Below, piece after piece: positions 11,045 through 19,530 of a stretch of 64,000 bases of DNA. The notes under the pieces are model-generated. The model did no database searches, had not been told where the DNA came from, and saw nothing but the letters and a program-made list of their open reading frames with translations. Positions within the stretch are counted from its first letter, which is position 1. Each line of letters opens with the position of its first letter. Source of the stretch: a beta proteobacterium L13 (GTDB lineage Bacteria; Pseudomonadota; Gammaproteobacteria; Burkholderiales; Chromobacteriaceae). The stretch lies in NCBI GenBank assembly GCA_000335715.1, contig AMYZ01000001.1, positions 248,001 to 312,000 on the forward strand. Reading direction: 5' to 3'. The position numbers and the translations under genes are program-made.

Positions 11045-12027
11045 CTTCTCCATTGGTACTGGACACGCTGGACGCGGCCATCATTGCCGGCCTGCAGGGC
11101 GGCTTTCCGTTGCTGGATACCCCTTATGAGGTAGCCGGCCAGCGCTGGGGCATAAGCGGCAGCCAGCTGCAGCAACGCCTGGCCGCGCTGTTGCAGTGCG
11201 GCGTGCTGACCCGCTTCGGCCCCTTGTACCAGATAGAGCGTATGGGCGGCTGCTTCCTGCTGGCGGCGCTGGCGGTACCCGAAGCGCGCTACGACGCGGT
11301 GGCTGCGCAGGTGAATGCGCTGCCGGCGGTGGCACACAACTACCGGCGCGAGCACGCATTGAACATGTGGTTCGTGCTGGCTACTACCAGTCAGGCGGGG
11401 CTGGCCGAGGCGATGGCCCACATCCAGTTGGATACCGGCCTGTCGGTGTATGGCTTTCCCAAGCTGCGCGAGTACTACGTGGGCATGCAGTTGCTGCCCG
11501 GTGGCGACAGCGCGGTGGGGCGGCAGTCGGCCACCGTCACCGATACGCCTGCGCCGGTGCTGGACGACGCCGACTGGCGGCTGATCCGCGCTACCCAGGC
11601 CGGCTTGCCGCTGCTGGACGCACCGTGGGCGGCGCTGGAAGCCGGCTGCCAACTGGCACCGGGCGAGGCTTGCCGGCGGCTGGCGGCCTTGCTGGCGGGA
11701 GGGGTGATCCGCCGCATTGGCGCGGTGCCCAACCACTACGCGCTGGGCTATGGCGCCAACGGCATGGCGGTGTTCGATGTGGACGACGCGGCAGTGGACG
11801 CGCTGGGTACGCTGCTGGGGGCGCAGCCGGAAGTCAGCCATTGTTACCGCCGCGCGCGGCAGCTGCCATCCTGGCGTTACAACCTGTTTGCCATGTGCCA
11901 CGGCGCCAGCCACGCGCAGGTGACGGCTACGGTAAACCGGCTGCGCGGCCTGCTGGGCGAAGCTTGTGGCGACCATCAGGTGCTGTTTTCCAGCCGTATC
12001 CTCAAGAAAACCGGCTTGCGGGTGTAA
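11041..12027 (+). CDS. nirGH: Fused siroheme decarboxylase, NirG-NirH type
   Basis: This 328-residue protein has the same tandem Lrp/AsnC-like plan as its neighbour. The N-half contains AHNYRREHALNMWFVLA and the C-half HCYRRARQLPSWRYNLFAMCHG. It likely combines NirG and NirH, which are separate genes of about 150-170 residues in pseudomonads. Two fused genes therefore replace four. The start ATGA overlaps the previous stop. Downstream is a 104-nt gap with an Fnr/Dnr-type box before nirJ. Confidence 0.87.
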   Translation: MTSPLVLDTLDAAIIAGLQGGFPLLDTPYEVAGQRWGISGSQLQQRLAALLQCGVLTRFGPLYQIERMGGCFLLAALAVPEARYDAVAAQVNALPAVAHNYRREHALNMWFVLATTSQAGLAEAMAHIQLDTGLSVYGFPKLREYYVGMQLLPGGDSAVGRQSATVTDTPAPVLDDADWRLIRATQAGLPLLDAPWAALEAGCQLAPGEACRRLAALLAGGVIRRIGAVPNHYALGYGANGMAVFDVDDAAVDALGTLLGAQPEVSHCYRRARQLPSWRYNLFAMCHGASHAQVTATVNRLRGLLGEACGDHQVLFSSRILKKTGLRV

Positions 12028-12061
12028 GGGGCAGCCCAGCTGCGCACCGGTGCGGAAAGGC

Positions 12062-12075
12062 TTGATAGCCATCAA
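12062..12075. promoter_or_regulatory. Fnr/Dnr-type binding site upstream of nirJ
   Basis: TTGATAGCCATCAA matches TTGAT-N4-ATCAA perfectly. It lies in the only gap over 100 nt inside nirF-nirN, 56 nt before the nirJ ATG, suggesting an internal promoter for nirJN. Confidence 0.82.
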
Positions 12076-12131
12076 GGAGCCGGCTCCGCGCCAGGAAGAG
12101 CATGAGGCCATTGTCATCCGCGGAGCCTGCC

Positions 12132-13346
12132 ATGCTGCGCCTCAGCCATTACCTGCATACCTTGCTGCATCCCGCCCCCTTGCCGCCGGCGCGCCGCCCG
12201 GCCGGCCCGGTGGTGATCTGGAACCTGCTGCGTCGTTGCAACCTTACCTGCCAGCACTGCTACGCCACCAGCGCCGACCGCGACTTTGCCGGCGAGCTGT
12301 CGCTGGACGAGCTGTACGCGGTGATGGAAGACCTGAAAGCCTGCGGCGTGTCGGTGCTGATCCTGAGCGGTGGCGAGCCGCTGCTGCACCCGGCTATTCA
12401 CCAGCTGGGGCAGCGCGCCAAAGCGATGGGCTTCTACGTGGGCCTGTCCAGCAATGGCACGCTGGTGGACGCGGCCAATGTTGGCCGCATTGCCGAGACG
12501 GGTTATGACTACGTGGGCGTCAGCCTGGATGGCATAGGCACCACCCACGACCGCTTCCGGCGGCTGGCCGGGGCCTACGACCGTTCGCTGGCCGCCATTC
12601 GCCTGCTACGCGATGCCGGCATGAAGGTGGGCGTGCGCTACACAATGACCGAAGGCAATGCCCACGACCTGCCAGCGTTGCTGCAGCTGGTGGCCGACGA
12701 AGGCATCGACAAGTTCTACTTTTCGCACCTCAATTACGCCGGCCGTGGCAACAAGCACCGCGACGGCGACGCGCGCCACCAGCGTACCCGCTGGGCGCTG
12801 GACTTGCTGATCGACGCCGCGCTGGGCCACGTGCGCGCCGGACGGCAAAAGGATTTCGTCACCGGCAACAACGATGCCGACGCTGTCTACCTGCTGCAGT
12901 GGGCGCGCCGGCGCTATCCGCTACAAGCGGATGCATTGGCGTCCCGCTTGCAACAGTGGGGCGGCAACGCCAGCGGCGTGGGAGTAGCCAATATCGATAA
13001 CCTGGGCAATGTGCACCCGGACACCATGTGGTGGAAAGTGTCGCTGGGCAATGTGCGGCAGCGGCCGTTTTCGGCCATCTGGGCCGACGCGGCCAACCCC
13101 TTGCTGGCCGGGCTGCGGCAACGGCCGCGGCCGGTGGCGGGGCGCTGCGGGGCGTGTCGGCACCTGGCCATCTGCAACGGCAATACCCGCATCCGCGCCT
13201 GGGAGCTGAGCGGCGATTTCTGGCAGGCCGACCCCGGCTGCTACCTGCACGATGCCGAAATCGGCGTGCCCGATGGCGCCTACCCGCTGCCAGCGCTGTC
13301 GCCGTGGCAACGGCCACAGGCACTACTGAGCGAGGTGCAATCATGA
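12132..13346 (+). CDS. nirJ: NirJ, radical SAM heme d1 biosynthesis protein
   Basis: NirJ is a radical SAM/SPASM enzyme that replaces two propionate side chains of didecarboxysiroheme in heme d1 synthesis. The 404-residue protein shows the [4Fe-4S] motif CNLTCQHCY (Cys36, Cys40, Cys43), the glycine-rich SGGEPLLHP and VSLDG segments, and a C-terminal auxiliary cluster region CGACRHLAICNGNTRIRAW. I chose the ATG at 12132 (MLRLSHYLH) because CGGAG precedes it at the right distance; an in-frame ATG 30 nt earlier lacks a good site. It overlaps nirN by four bases. Confidence 0.96.
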   Translation: MLRLSHYLHTLLHPAPLPPARRPAGPVVIWNLLRRCNLTCQHCYATSADRDFAGELSLDELYAVMEDLKACGVSVLILSGGEPLLHPAIHQLGQRAKAMGFYVGLSSNGTLVDAANVGRIAETGYDYVGVSLDGIGTTHDRFRRLAGAYDRSLAAIRLLRDAGMKVGVRYTMTEGNAHDLPALLQLVADEGIDKFYFSHLNYAGRGNKHRDGDARHQRTRWALDLLIDAALGHVRAGRQKDFVTGNNDADAVYLLQWARRRYPLQADALASRLQQWGGNASGVGVANIDNLGNVHPDTMWWKVSLGNVRQRPFSAIWADAANPLLAGLRQRPRPVAGRCGACRHLAICNGNTRIRAWELSGDFWQADPGCYLHDAEIGVPDGAYPLPALSPWQRPQALLSEVQS

Positions 13347-14971
13347 GCGCCCGCCACCTTGCCGCCGCGCTGGCCTGGCTGCTGGCTGCGCCACTGTGGG
13401 CGGCCACCCCCGTCACCCCCGTCACCCCCGTCACCCCCGTCACCCCCGTCACCCCCGTCACCCCCGTCACCCCTGTCACTGGCGCGCGCGCCGCAGCCCT
13501 GTACGACCAGCATTGCCTGGCCTGCCACGGTACCGGCCGGCTGGGCGGTATGGGCCCGGCGCTGCTGCCACAAAGCCTGGAGCGGCTGAAACCGGGTGAG
13601 ATTCTGGCCACGCTGCGCCAGGGGCGGGCGGCCACGCAAATGCCGGCCTTTGCCGGTCGTCTCGACGATACCGAGCTGAACGAGCTGGCCGCCTGGCTGG
13701 GCACCCCTCCGGCCCAGCCGCCACAATGGACGGCTACCGATATGGCCGTGTCCCGCGTGCAGTACGTGGCCGAGGCCAGTCTGCCAGCCAGTGCGCAGCT
13801 GCCGGCCGGGGTAGACCCGCATAACCTGTTTGTGGTGGTGGAGGCGGGCGATCACCATGTGTCTGTGGTGGACGGCGACCACTTCACGAGGCTGGCGCGC
13901 TTCCAGAGCCGCTTTGCCCTGCACGGCGGGCCGAAGTTTTCGCCCGATGGCCGTTTTGTCTACTTTGCCAGCCGCGACGGCTGGGTCAGCCAGTACGACC
14001 TGTACAGCCAGCGCATGGTGGCCGAGATCCGCGTCGGCCTGAGCACCCGCAACGTGGCGGTATCGGCCGACGGGCGCTGGGTACTGGCCGGCAATACGCT
14101 GCCGGAAACGCTGGTGCTGCTGGACGCACACGGCCTGATGCCGCGCCAGACCTGGCCGGTACGCGACCGCCATGGCCGATTGTCGCGGGTGTCGGCGGTT
14201 TACGATGCCGCACCGCGGCAGAGCTTTATCGTGGCGCTGAAAGACAGCGACGAGCTGTGGGAGATCAGCTACAACCCGCAGGCGGCGCCGGTCTACCCCG
14301 GTATGATGCACGACTACCGCATGGGCGAGGGCGTGGCGCTGCCGGGTTTCCTGCAGCCGCGTGTTACCGCGCTGGACATGGTACTGGACGACTTCTTTTT
14401 CGACCCGGCTTACCGCCACGTGATGGCGGCGTCGCGCGAGGGCCGCGCCGAGGTCATCCAGCTGGACACAGGCGTGAAAGTGGCCGACCTAGCGCTGGAT
14501 GGCATGCCGCACCTGGGCTCGGGCATTACTTTCGAGCGCGACGGCCAGCGCCTGATGGCCACGCCCAACCTGAAAGGCGGCAAGGTAACGGTGATCGACA
14601 TGGACCGCTGGCAGTTGGTGAGTCAGATTGCCACGCCGGGGCCGGGGTTCTTCCTGCGTAGCCACGAAAATTCGCCCTACGCCTGGGTGGACGCCATGAT
14701 GTCGCCGCGCAAGGACACACTGGGCATCATCGACAAGGGCACCTTGCAGCTGGTGAAAACCCTAAGCGTGCGCCCGGGCAAGACCAACGCCCACGTCGAG
14801 TTCACCCGCGATGGTCGCTATGTACTGCTGAGCATCATGGAGAACCCAGGCGAACTGGTTGTGCTTGATGCGACCACCTTTGCAGAGGTAGTTAGCCTGC
14901 CCATGAGTAAGCCAATCGGTAAATACAATGTGTACAACAAAATCAATCGCTCTGAAGGTACCAGCCACTAG
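13343..14971 (+). CDS. nirN: NirN, cytochrome cd1-like heme d1 biosynthesis dehydrogenase
   Basis: NirN is a NirS-like periplasmic protein that dehydrogenates the heme d1 precursor and can hand heme d1 to NirS. The 542-residue precursor has a Sec signal (cleavage near LWA-A, residue 20), an unusual eight-copy TPV repeat (residues 22-45), heme c motif CLACH at 58-62, and a propeller with GPKFSPDGRFVYFASRDGW, KDSDELWEISYNP and GKTNAHVEFTRDGRYVLLS. The start overlaps the nirJ stop. It is the last gene of the nir operon; no clear terminator follows. Confidence 0.95.
   Translation: MSARHLAAALAWLLAAPLWAATPVTPVTPVTPVTPVTPVTPVTPVTGARAAALYDQHCLACHGTGRLGGMGPALLPQSLERLKPGEILATLRQGRAATQMPAFAGRLDDTELNELAAWLGTPPAQPPQWTATDMAVSRVQYVAEASLPASAQLPAGVDPHNLFVVVEAGDHHVSVVDGDHFTRLARFQSRFALHGGPKFSPDGRFVYFASRDGWVSQYDLYSQRMVAEIRVGLSTRNVAVSADGRWVLAGNTLPETLVLLDAHGLMPRQTWPVRDRHGRLSRVSAVYDAAPRQSFIVALKDSDELWEISYNPQAAPVYPGMMHDYRMGEGVALPGFLQPRVTALDMVLDDFFFDPAYRHVMAASREGRAEVIQLDTGVKVADLALDGMPHLGSGITFERDGQRLMATPNLKGGKVTVIDMDRWQLVSQIATPGPGFFLRSHENSPYAWVDAMMSPRKDTLGIIDKGTLQLVKTLSVRPGKTNAHVEFTRDGRYVLLSIMENPGELVVLDATTFAEVVSLPMSKPIGKYNVYNKINRSEGTSH
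13406..13477 (+). repeat. Eight tandem 9-bp repeats encoding (TPV)8 in nirN
   Basis: Eight head-to-tail copies of ACCCCCGTC, all identical except one base in the last copy (ACCCCTGTC). They encode TPV units directly after the signal peptide. The unit is a multiple of three, so copy-number change would alter linker length without breaking the frame. Confidence 0.97.
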
Positions 14972-15046
14972 GACTAGGTCATCTGGCCAGTGCCTTAGTC
15001 ATGGTCGCCTGCGCTAGGCTGCCACTTTTGTCTTGTGGGGCTTGGC

Positions 15047-15724
15047 ATGAGTCAGATTGATATAGGCGCTTTTTTACAGCACCAGCCATTGTTTCAGCAG
15101 CTGTCACCAGCGCAGCGTGCAGCTTTGGTTCCTGGTACGCATGAGGTACGTGGTCAGAAAGGACAGGTCATTTTCCAAAAGGGTGACCCTTGCGATGGCA
15201 TGTATGTGGTGGTGTTCGGTAAAGTCAAGCTGGCATTGACCGCACAAAATGGCAGTGAAAAGGTGATGGAAATATTGCATCCTGGGCAGAGTTTTGCTGA
15301 GGCAGTGATGTTTCTCAACCGGCCTTGCCCGGTTATGGCACAGTTTCTGGAAGATGGGCTCCTACTGCACGTCAGTGCAGAAGTAATCTTTGGTGCTATT
15401 GCCAGTGACCCAGGTTTTGCTCAGCGTATGCTAGCCGGCCTATCGCTGCGTTTGCACAGCATGGTGCGTGATGTAGAGCGCTATTCGGTGGAAAACTCAT
15501 TGCAAAGAGTGATCAGTTACCTTTTACAAGAGGGTCAGCCAGCATGTAATGGTAGGGTGGTGCACTTGCCTGTAAACAAGAACCTGATTGCGTCACGTCT
15601 AAATTTGACCCCGGAAACTTTCTCGCGGGTCCTGCATCAACTGGTTGAGTCGGTATTGGTAGAGGTTCGTGGACGTGACATTGTCCTTATGGATGTAGAA
15701 GGTATGCAGCAGCTGGTGTCTTGA
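15047..15724 (+). CDS. dnr: Crp/Fnr-family regulator, Dnr type
   Basis: The 225-residue protein has an N-terminal cyclic-nucleotide-like beta-roll (about residues 20-110), a dimerisation helix (SLRLHSMVRDVERYSVENS) and a C-terminal winged helix. Its recognition segment LTPETFSRVLHQL keeps the E--SR pattern that reads TTGAT half-sites. The N-terminal cysteine cluster of Fnr is absent, so an oxygen-labile Fe-S cluster is unlikely; Dnr-type NO sensing through heme fits better. It lies between nirN and nrdG, so it probably activates the four boxes in this window. A GTG 12 nt upstream is an alternative start. Confidence 0.88.
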   Translation: MSQIDIGAFLQHQPLFQQLSPAQRAALVPGTHEVRGQKGQVIFQKGDPCDGMYVVVFGKVKLALTAQNGSEKVMEILHPGQSFAEAVMFLNRPCPVMAQFLEDGLLLHVSAEVIFGAIASDPGFAQRMLAGLSLRLHSMVRDVERYSVENSLQRVISYLLQEGQPACNGRVVHLPVNKNLIASRLNLTPETFSRVLHQLVESVLVEVRGRDIVLMDVEGMQQLVS

Positions 15725-15741
15725 TGGCTGCTGCATCCCGG

Positions 15742-16464
15742 CTAGCTGTTTCGTAATGAAAAGTGCTCAAAGCGTGTTTTAGTCTCGGACAGTAAGGCTA
15801 GGTCTGGCCAGCCAGGGGGAGCGGCCCCTACTGGTGGTATTTGATCCGGTGCTGGGCGCAGCAGTTGCCAGGCGTAGTGGCGTACACCGTGTGTGGAGAG
15901 CCAAGCCGCCATCTGCTGCAGCGTTTGTCGGCTATGCCAGTGTGGATGAATGCTACTACGGCACTCAAATGTCACATTGCTGGACAGTAGTAGTGACAGG
16001 CTGTTCTGCACATGCTCGCCGCTGCCGGTCACGCCGGTCAGCGCCGCGTAATGTGACGGTAGCGTTTTGATATCTAATCCTACCCAGTCTAGCAGAGGCA
16101 AGGCCTTGGCCAATCTGTGTGGATAGCTGCCGCTAGTATGTAGGCCTGTTGCAAATCCCATCGCGCGAACTTGTTGCAAGAGCAGTGGCAGGGAGGGTTC
16201 CTGTAGTGGCTCTCCGCCTGAAAATACTACGCCATCTAGTAAACCGCACCGATTTGCCAACCAGGAAATAAAACGAGGCCAGTCCGTTTGCCCATTTTTC
16301 CTACGCAGCAAATGAGGATTGTGGCAATAACCACAGCGCCATGGGCATCCGGCCAGAAATACTACCGCACATAGCCGTCCCGGCCAGTCGCAGGCCGAAA
16401 ACGGCTGCCAGCCACCCAGCCGCGCGCTAGTGGCGTCCTGGTTCGTCAAAGTGACGGCGTTCAT
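15742..16464 (-). CDS. nrdG: Anaerobic ribonucleotide reductase activase
   Basis: NrdG is the radical SAM enzyme that installs the glycyl radical on NrdD. The 240-residue protein has the cluster motif CPWRCGYCHNP (Cys40, Cys44, Cys47), preceded by the family-typical PFSACDWPGRLCAVVFLAG, and the SAM-binding FSGGEPLQ segment. It is the last gene of the nrdD operon and its start overlaps the small glycyl-radical ORF by 38 nt. It converges with dnr, separated by 17 nt. Confidence 0.95.
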   Translation of the reverse strand: MNAVTLTNQDATSARLGGWQPFSACDWPGRLCAVVFLAGCPWRCGYCHNPHLLRRKNGQTDWPRFISWLANRCGLLDGVVFSGGEPLQEPSLPLLLQQVRAMGFATGLHTSGSYPHRLAKALPLLDWVGLDIKTLPSHYAALTGVTGSGEHVQNSLSLLLSSNVTFECRSSIHPHWHSRQTLQQMAAWLSTHGVRHYAWQLLRPAPDQIPPVGAAPPGWPDLALLSETKTRFEHFSLRNS

Positions 16465-16597
16465 AGAATTCGCCTTGTTTACCGGTGTTGAACGATGCCA
16501 CTGGGCGGTGGTAGCCCATTACTCGGGTCCAGATTTCACAGCGAGTGCGCTCGCTGTCGTCCAGTAGCGGGCGTGTATCGGTGGTAGGTTGAGTCAT
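16427..16597 (-). CDS. Separate glycyl-radical C-terminal segment of class III ribonucleotide reductase
   Basis: This 56-residue ORF contains CEIWTRVMGYHRPVASFNTG, followed by KQGEFYERRHF. That is the C-terminal glycyl-radical signature (C--x-RV-GY-RPV--N-GK) normally at the end of NrdD; Gly28 would be the radical residue. It starts inside the nrdD stop (ATGA overlap) with AAGGAG seven nt upstream, so it is set up for coupled translation as its own polypeptide. It runs 38 nt into nrdG. It could instead be joined to NrdD by frameshifting, or reflect fission of an ancestral gene. The ribosome site favours a genuine separate subunit. Confidence 0.85.
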   Translation of the reverse strand: MTQPTTDTRPLLDDSERTRCEIWTRVMGYHRPVASFNTGKQGEFYERRHFDEPGRH

Positions 16598-18336
16598 GCG
16601 ATAGCTCCTTCAGTGTTGGCCGCAGCGGTGGTCTTGCGCGCCAGAAGTTCGGCATCGCAGCGCGGGCAGAACTCGTGGCGGCCAGACAGATAGCCGTGTT
16701 GCGGGCAGATGGAAAATGTGGGAGTGATAGTGATGTAGGGCAAACGGAAGTTTTCCAGCGCCCGGCGCACCAGCTGGCGGCAGGCGTCGGCGCTGGACAC
16801 CGCCTCGGTCATGTACAGGTGCAGCACGGTGCCGCCGGTATAGCGCGATTGCAGTGCCTCCTGGTGCGCCAGCGCGGCGAACGGGTCGTCGGTGTGGCCG
16901 ACCGGCAGCTGGCTGGAGTTGGTGTAGTACGGCTTGTTGGCGCTGCCAGCCTGCAGGATGCCGGGGTAGCGCTTGCGGTCTTCGCGGGCAAAGCGGTAGG
17001 TGGTGCCCTCGGCCGGCGTGGCTTCCAGGTTGTACAGATGGCCGGTGTCGTGCTGGATGGCCACGATGCGCTGGCGGATATGATCCAGGTAGCGGCAAGC
17101 AAAGGCGTGCCCGCTGTTGCTGCTGATGTCGTCTTGCCCGGCGCTGAAGTTGCGGATCATCTCGTTGATGCCGTTTACCCCCAGCGTGGAAAAGTGGTTT
17201 CGCAGGCTGCCCAGGTAATGCTTGGTGTACGGATACAGCCCGGCATCGATGTGCTGTTGCACCACGCCGCGGCGCGCTTCCAGCACCTCGCTGCCCAGCG
17301 CCAGCAGGCGGTCGGTGGCGGCAAGCAGCGCGGCTTCGTCGCCGGCGTGCAGGTAACCTAGTCGTGCGCAGTTGACGGTAACCACGCCAACTGAGCCGGT
17401 TTGTTCGGCACTGCCGAACAGGCCGTTGCCGCGCTTGGCCAGTTCGCGCAGATCCAGTTGCAGGCGGCAGCACATGCTGCGCACCATGTGCGGCTGCAGG
17501 TCGGAGTTGACGAAGTTCTGGAAGTAGGGCAGGCCGTACTTGGCGGTCATGGCAAACAGCAACTCGGTGTTGGCGCCGTACCAGTCGAAATCGCGGGTGA
17601 TGTTGTAGGTGGGGATGGGGAAGGTAAACGCGCGGCCACGGGCATCGCCCGCCAACATCACCTCGATGAAGGCGCGGTTGATCATTGCCATCTCGTCGGC
17701 ACAGTCGCCGTAGCGGAACGGCATTTCTTCGCCACCGATCACCGGAATCTGCTCGCGCAGGTCGTCGGGGCACACCCAGTCGAACGTGAGGTTAGTGAAC
17801 GGTGTTTGCGTCCCCCAGCGGCTTGGTACGTTCAGGTTGTATACCAGCTCCTGCAGGCATTGCCGCACTTGGAGGTAGTCAAGCTCATCCCTGCGTATGA
17901 ACGGTGCTAGATAGGTATCGAACGAGCTGAATGCCTGGGCGCCGGCCCACTCGTTCTGCAGCGTGCCCAGAAAGTTCACGATCTGGCCGCAGGCACTGGA
18001 AAGGTGACGTGGTGGGGCCGACTCTACTTTGCCACCGACGCCGGAAAACCCCAGCTGCAGTAGCGTACGTAGCGACCAGCCGGCGCAGTAGCCGGACAGC
18101 ATGTCCAGGTCGTGGATATGCAGGTCCCCGTGGCGGTGGGCCTGCGCTGCGTCGGCGCTGAACACGGCGTTCAGCCAGTATTCGGCGCTGAGCTTGCCTG
18201 CCATGTTAAGGATCATACCGCCCAGGCTGTAGCCTTGGTTGGCGTTGGCCTGAACCCGCCAGTCGGCACGGCTCAGGTATTCCCGCACGGTGCTCACAGC
18301 GTCCACGTGGCCGGCGGTGAGGGGTTTTGAATGCAT
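16594..18336 (-). CDS. nrdD: Anaerobic ribonucleoside-triphosphate reductase, catalytic body without radical tail
   Basis: Class III reductase makes dNTPs without oxygen. The 580-residue protein covers the ten-stranded barrel, with DWRVQANANQGYSLGG at the start, HIHDLDMLSGYCAGW, NLNVPSRWGTQTPFTN, GVNGINEMI and SSNSGHAFACRYLDHIR. It ends with a zinc site C544-H547-C557-C560. Two parts are missing: no N-terminal ATP-cone precedes the barrel, and the glycyl-radical tail is in the next, overlapping ORF. A TTGAT-N4-ATCAA box lies 74 nt upstream of the start, consistent with anaerobic induction. Confidence 0.93.
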   Translation of the reverse strand: MHSKPLTAGHVDAVSTVREYLSRADWRVQANANQGYSLGGMILNMAGKLSAEYWLNAVFSADAAQAHRHGDLHIHDLDMLSGYCAGWSLRTLLQLGFSGVGGKVESAPPRHLSSACGQIVNFLGTLQNEWAGAQAFSSFDTYLAPFIRRDELDYLQVRQCLQELVYNLNVPSRWGTQTPFTNLTFDWVCPDDLREQIPVIGGEEMPFRYGDCADEMAMINRAFIEVMLAGDARGRAFTFPIPTYNITRDFDWYGANTELLFAMTAKYGLPYFQNFVNSDLQPHMVRSMCCRLQLDLRELAKRGNGLFGSAEQTGSVGVVTVNCARLGYLHAGDEAALLAATDRLLALGSEVLEARRGVVQQHIDAGLYPYTKHYLGSLRNHFSTLGVNGINEMIRNFSAGQDDISSNSGHAFACRYLDHIRQRIVAIQHDTGHLYNLEATPAEGTTYRFAREDRKRYPGILQAGSANKPYYTNSSQLPVGHTDDPFAALAHQEALQSRYTGGTVLHLYMTEAVSSADACRQLVRRALENFRLPYITITPTFSICPQHGYLSGRHEFCPRCDAELLARKTTAAANTEGAIA

Positions 18337-18410
18337 TTCGCATGGCTCCTGATGTAATTAAGTGCAATATATAGTTAAATTTTTCTTTTAAATTACTAGA
18401 TGTTGTTTTC

Positions 18411-18424
18411 TTGATCGTTATCAA
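18411..18424. promoter_or_regulatory. Fnr/Dnr-type binding site between nrdD and ubiU
   Basis: TTGATCGTTATCAA matches the consensus perfectly. It lies 74 nt before the nrdD start and 107 nt before the ubiU start in a locally AT-rich divergent promoter. Confidence 0.85.
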
Positions 18425-18531
18425 GCGTGCTAGCGCCGCAGGGCGGGCTCCCCGAAAGTCTTGATATGGGGCAAGGCTGCGCCGCCATCGCGCCGCGTAA
18501 GGTCGCCCCGTCTTGAACGGAGGGTTACACC

Positions 18532-19530
18532 ATGCAGCTACCAGAGCTGGTCTGTCCGGCCGGCAACCTGCCCGCCCTGAAGGCCGCCGTGGATCACGGC
18601 GCCGACTGCGTTTATTTGGGCTTGAACAACGACACCAACGCCCGCCATTTCGCCGGGCTCAACTTTGATGCCGCCAGCGCCCGCGAAGGCCTGCGCTACG
18701 CTCGCCAGCGCGGGGTGAAGGTGCTGCTGGCCATCAATACCTTTGCCCAGGCCGGCGAAGAAGCCCGCTGGCGCGCGGCGGTTGACGAGGCGGCAGCACT
18801 GGCGGTGGACGCGGTGATCCTGGCCGATTTCGGCTTGCTCGATTACGCCAGCCAGCGCCACCCGCAGCTGCGCCTGCATCTGTCGGTGCAAGGCTCGGCC
18901 AGCAATTACGAAGCCATCAACCTGGCGCAGCGTATGTTTGGCGTGCAGCGGGCGGTGTTGCCGCGCGTACTCAGCCTGGAGCAGGTGGCGCAGGTGATAG
19001 CTGGCACTACGGTGGAAATCGAGGTGTTCGGTTTTGGCAGCCTGTGCGTGATGGCGGAAGGGCGTTGCCATCTGTCCAGCTACGCCACCGGCGAATCGCC
19101 CAATACCCACGGTGTATGTTCGCCAGCCCGTCACGTGCGCTGGTTGCCACACGCCAACGGTACCGAGGCACGTCTGAACGGGGTGCTGATCGACGATTTT
19201 GCCCACGACGAGCCGCGTGGCTACCCCACGCTGTGCAAGGGGCGCTTTCACGTGGGCGACAGCCTGGGCTACGCGCTGGAAGAGCCTACCAGCCTCAACG
19301 TGCTGCCTTTGTTGCCAAGGCTAATCGACATGGGCGTAGCGGCCATCAAGGTAGAAGGGCGGCAACGCAGCCCAGCCTACGTGGCGCAGGTAACGCGCAC
19401 GCTGCGCCAGGCGCTGGACGAGGCACGCCGGTCTGGCTGGCAGCCGCCAGCCGCGCTGATGCAGCAACTGGGCCGGGTTTCCGAAGGACAACAAGTGACA
19501 CTGGGGGCGTACAGCAGACCATGGAAGTAA
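18532..19530 (+). CDS. ubiU: UbiU, oxygen-independent ubiquinone hydroxylation protein
   Basis: UbiU is a peptidase-U32-family protein that, with UbiV, carries out ring hydroxylations of ubiquinone synthesis without oxygen. The 332-residue protein opens [20 protein letters not shown] and shows the U32 pattern [20 protein letters not shown]. Four cysteines at 172, 179, 196 and 235 match the [4Fe-4S] ligand arrangement of UbiU. The start has GGAGG upstream. It overlaps ubiV by ten bases, and the three ubi genes form one operon next to an Fnr-type box. Confidence 0.93.
   Translation: MQLPELVCPAGNLPALKAAVDHGADCVYLGLNNDTNARHFAGLNFDAASAREGLRYARQRGVKVLLAINTFAQAGEEARWRAAVDEAAALAVDAVILADFGLLDYASQRHPQLRLHLSVQGSASNYEAINLAQRMFGVQRAVLPRVLSLEQVAQVIAGTTVEIEVFGFGSLCVMAEGRCHLSSYATGESPNTHGVCSPARHVRWLPHANGTEARLNGVLIDDFAHDEPRGYPTLCKGRFHVGDSLGYALEEPTSLNVLPLLPRLIDMGVAAIKVEGRQRSPAYVAQVTRTLRQALDEARRSGWQPPAALMQQLGRVSEGQQVTLGAYSRPWK

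Noticed and set aside
13406-13477. Possible CRISPR-like array
   Set aside because: Units are 9 bp with no spacers and keep the nirN reading frame; it is a coding microsatellite.
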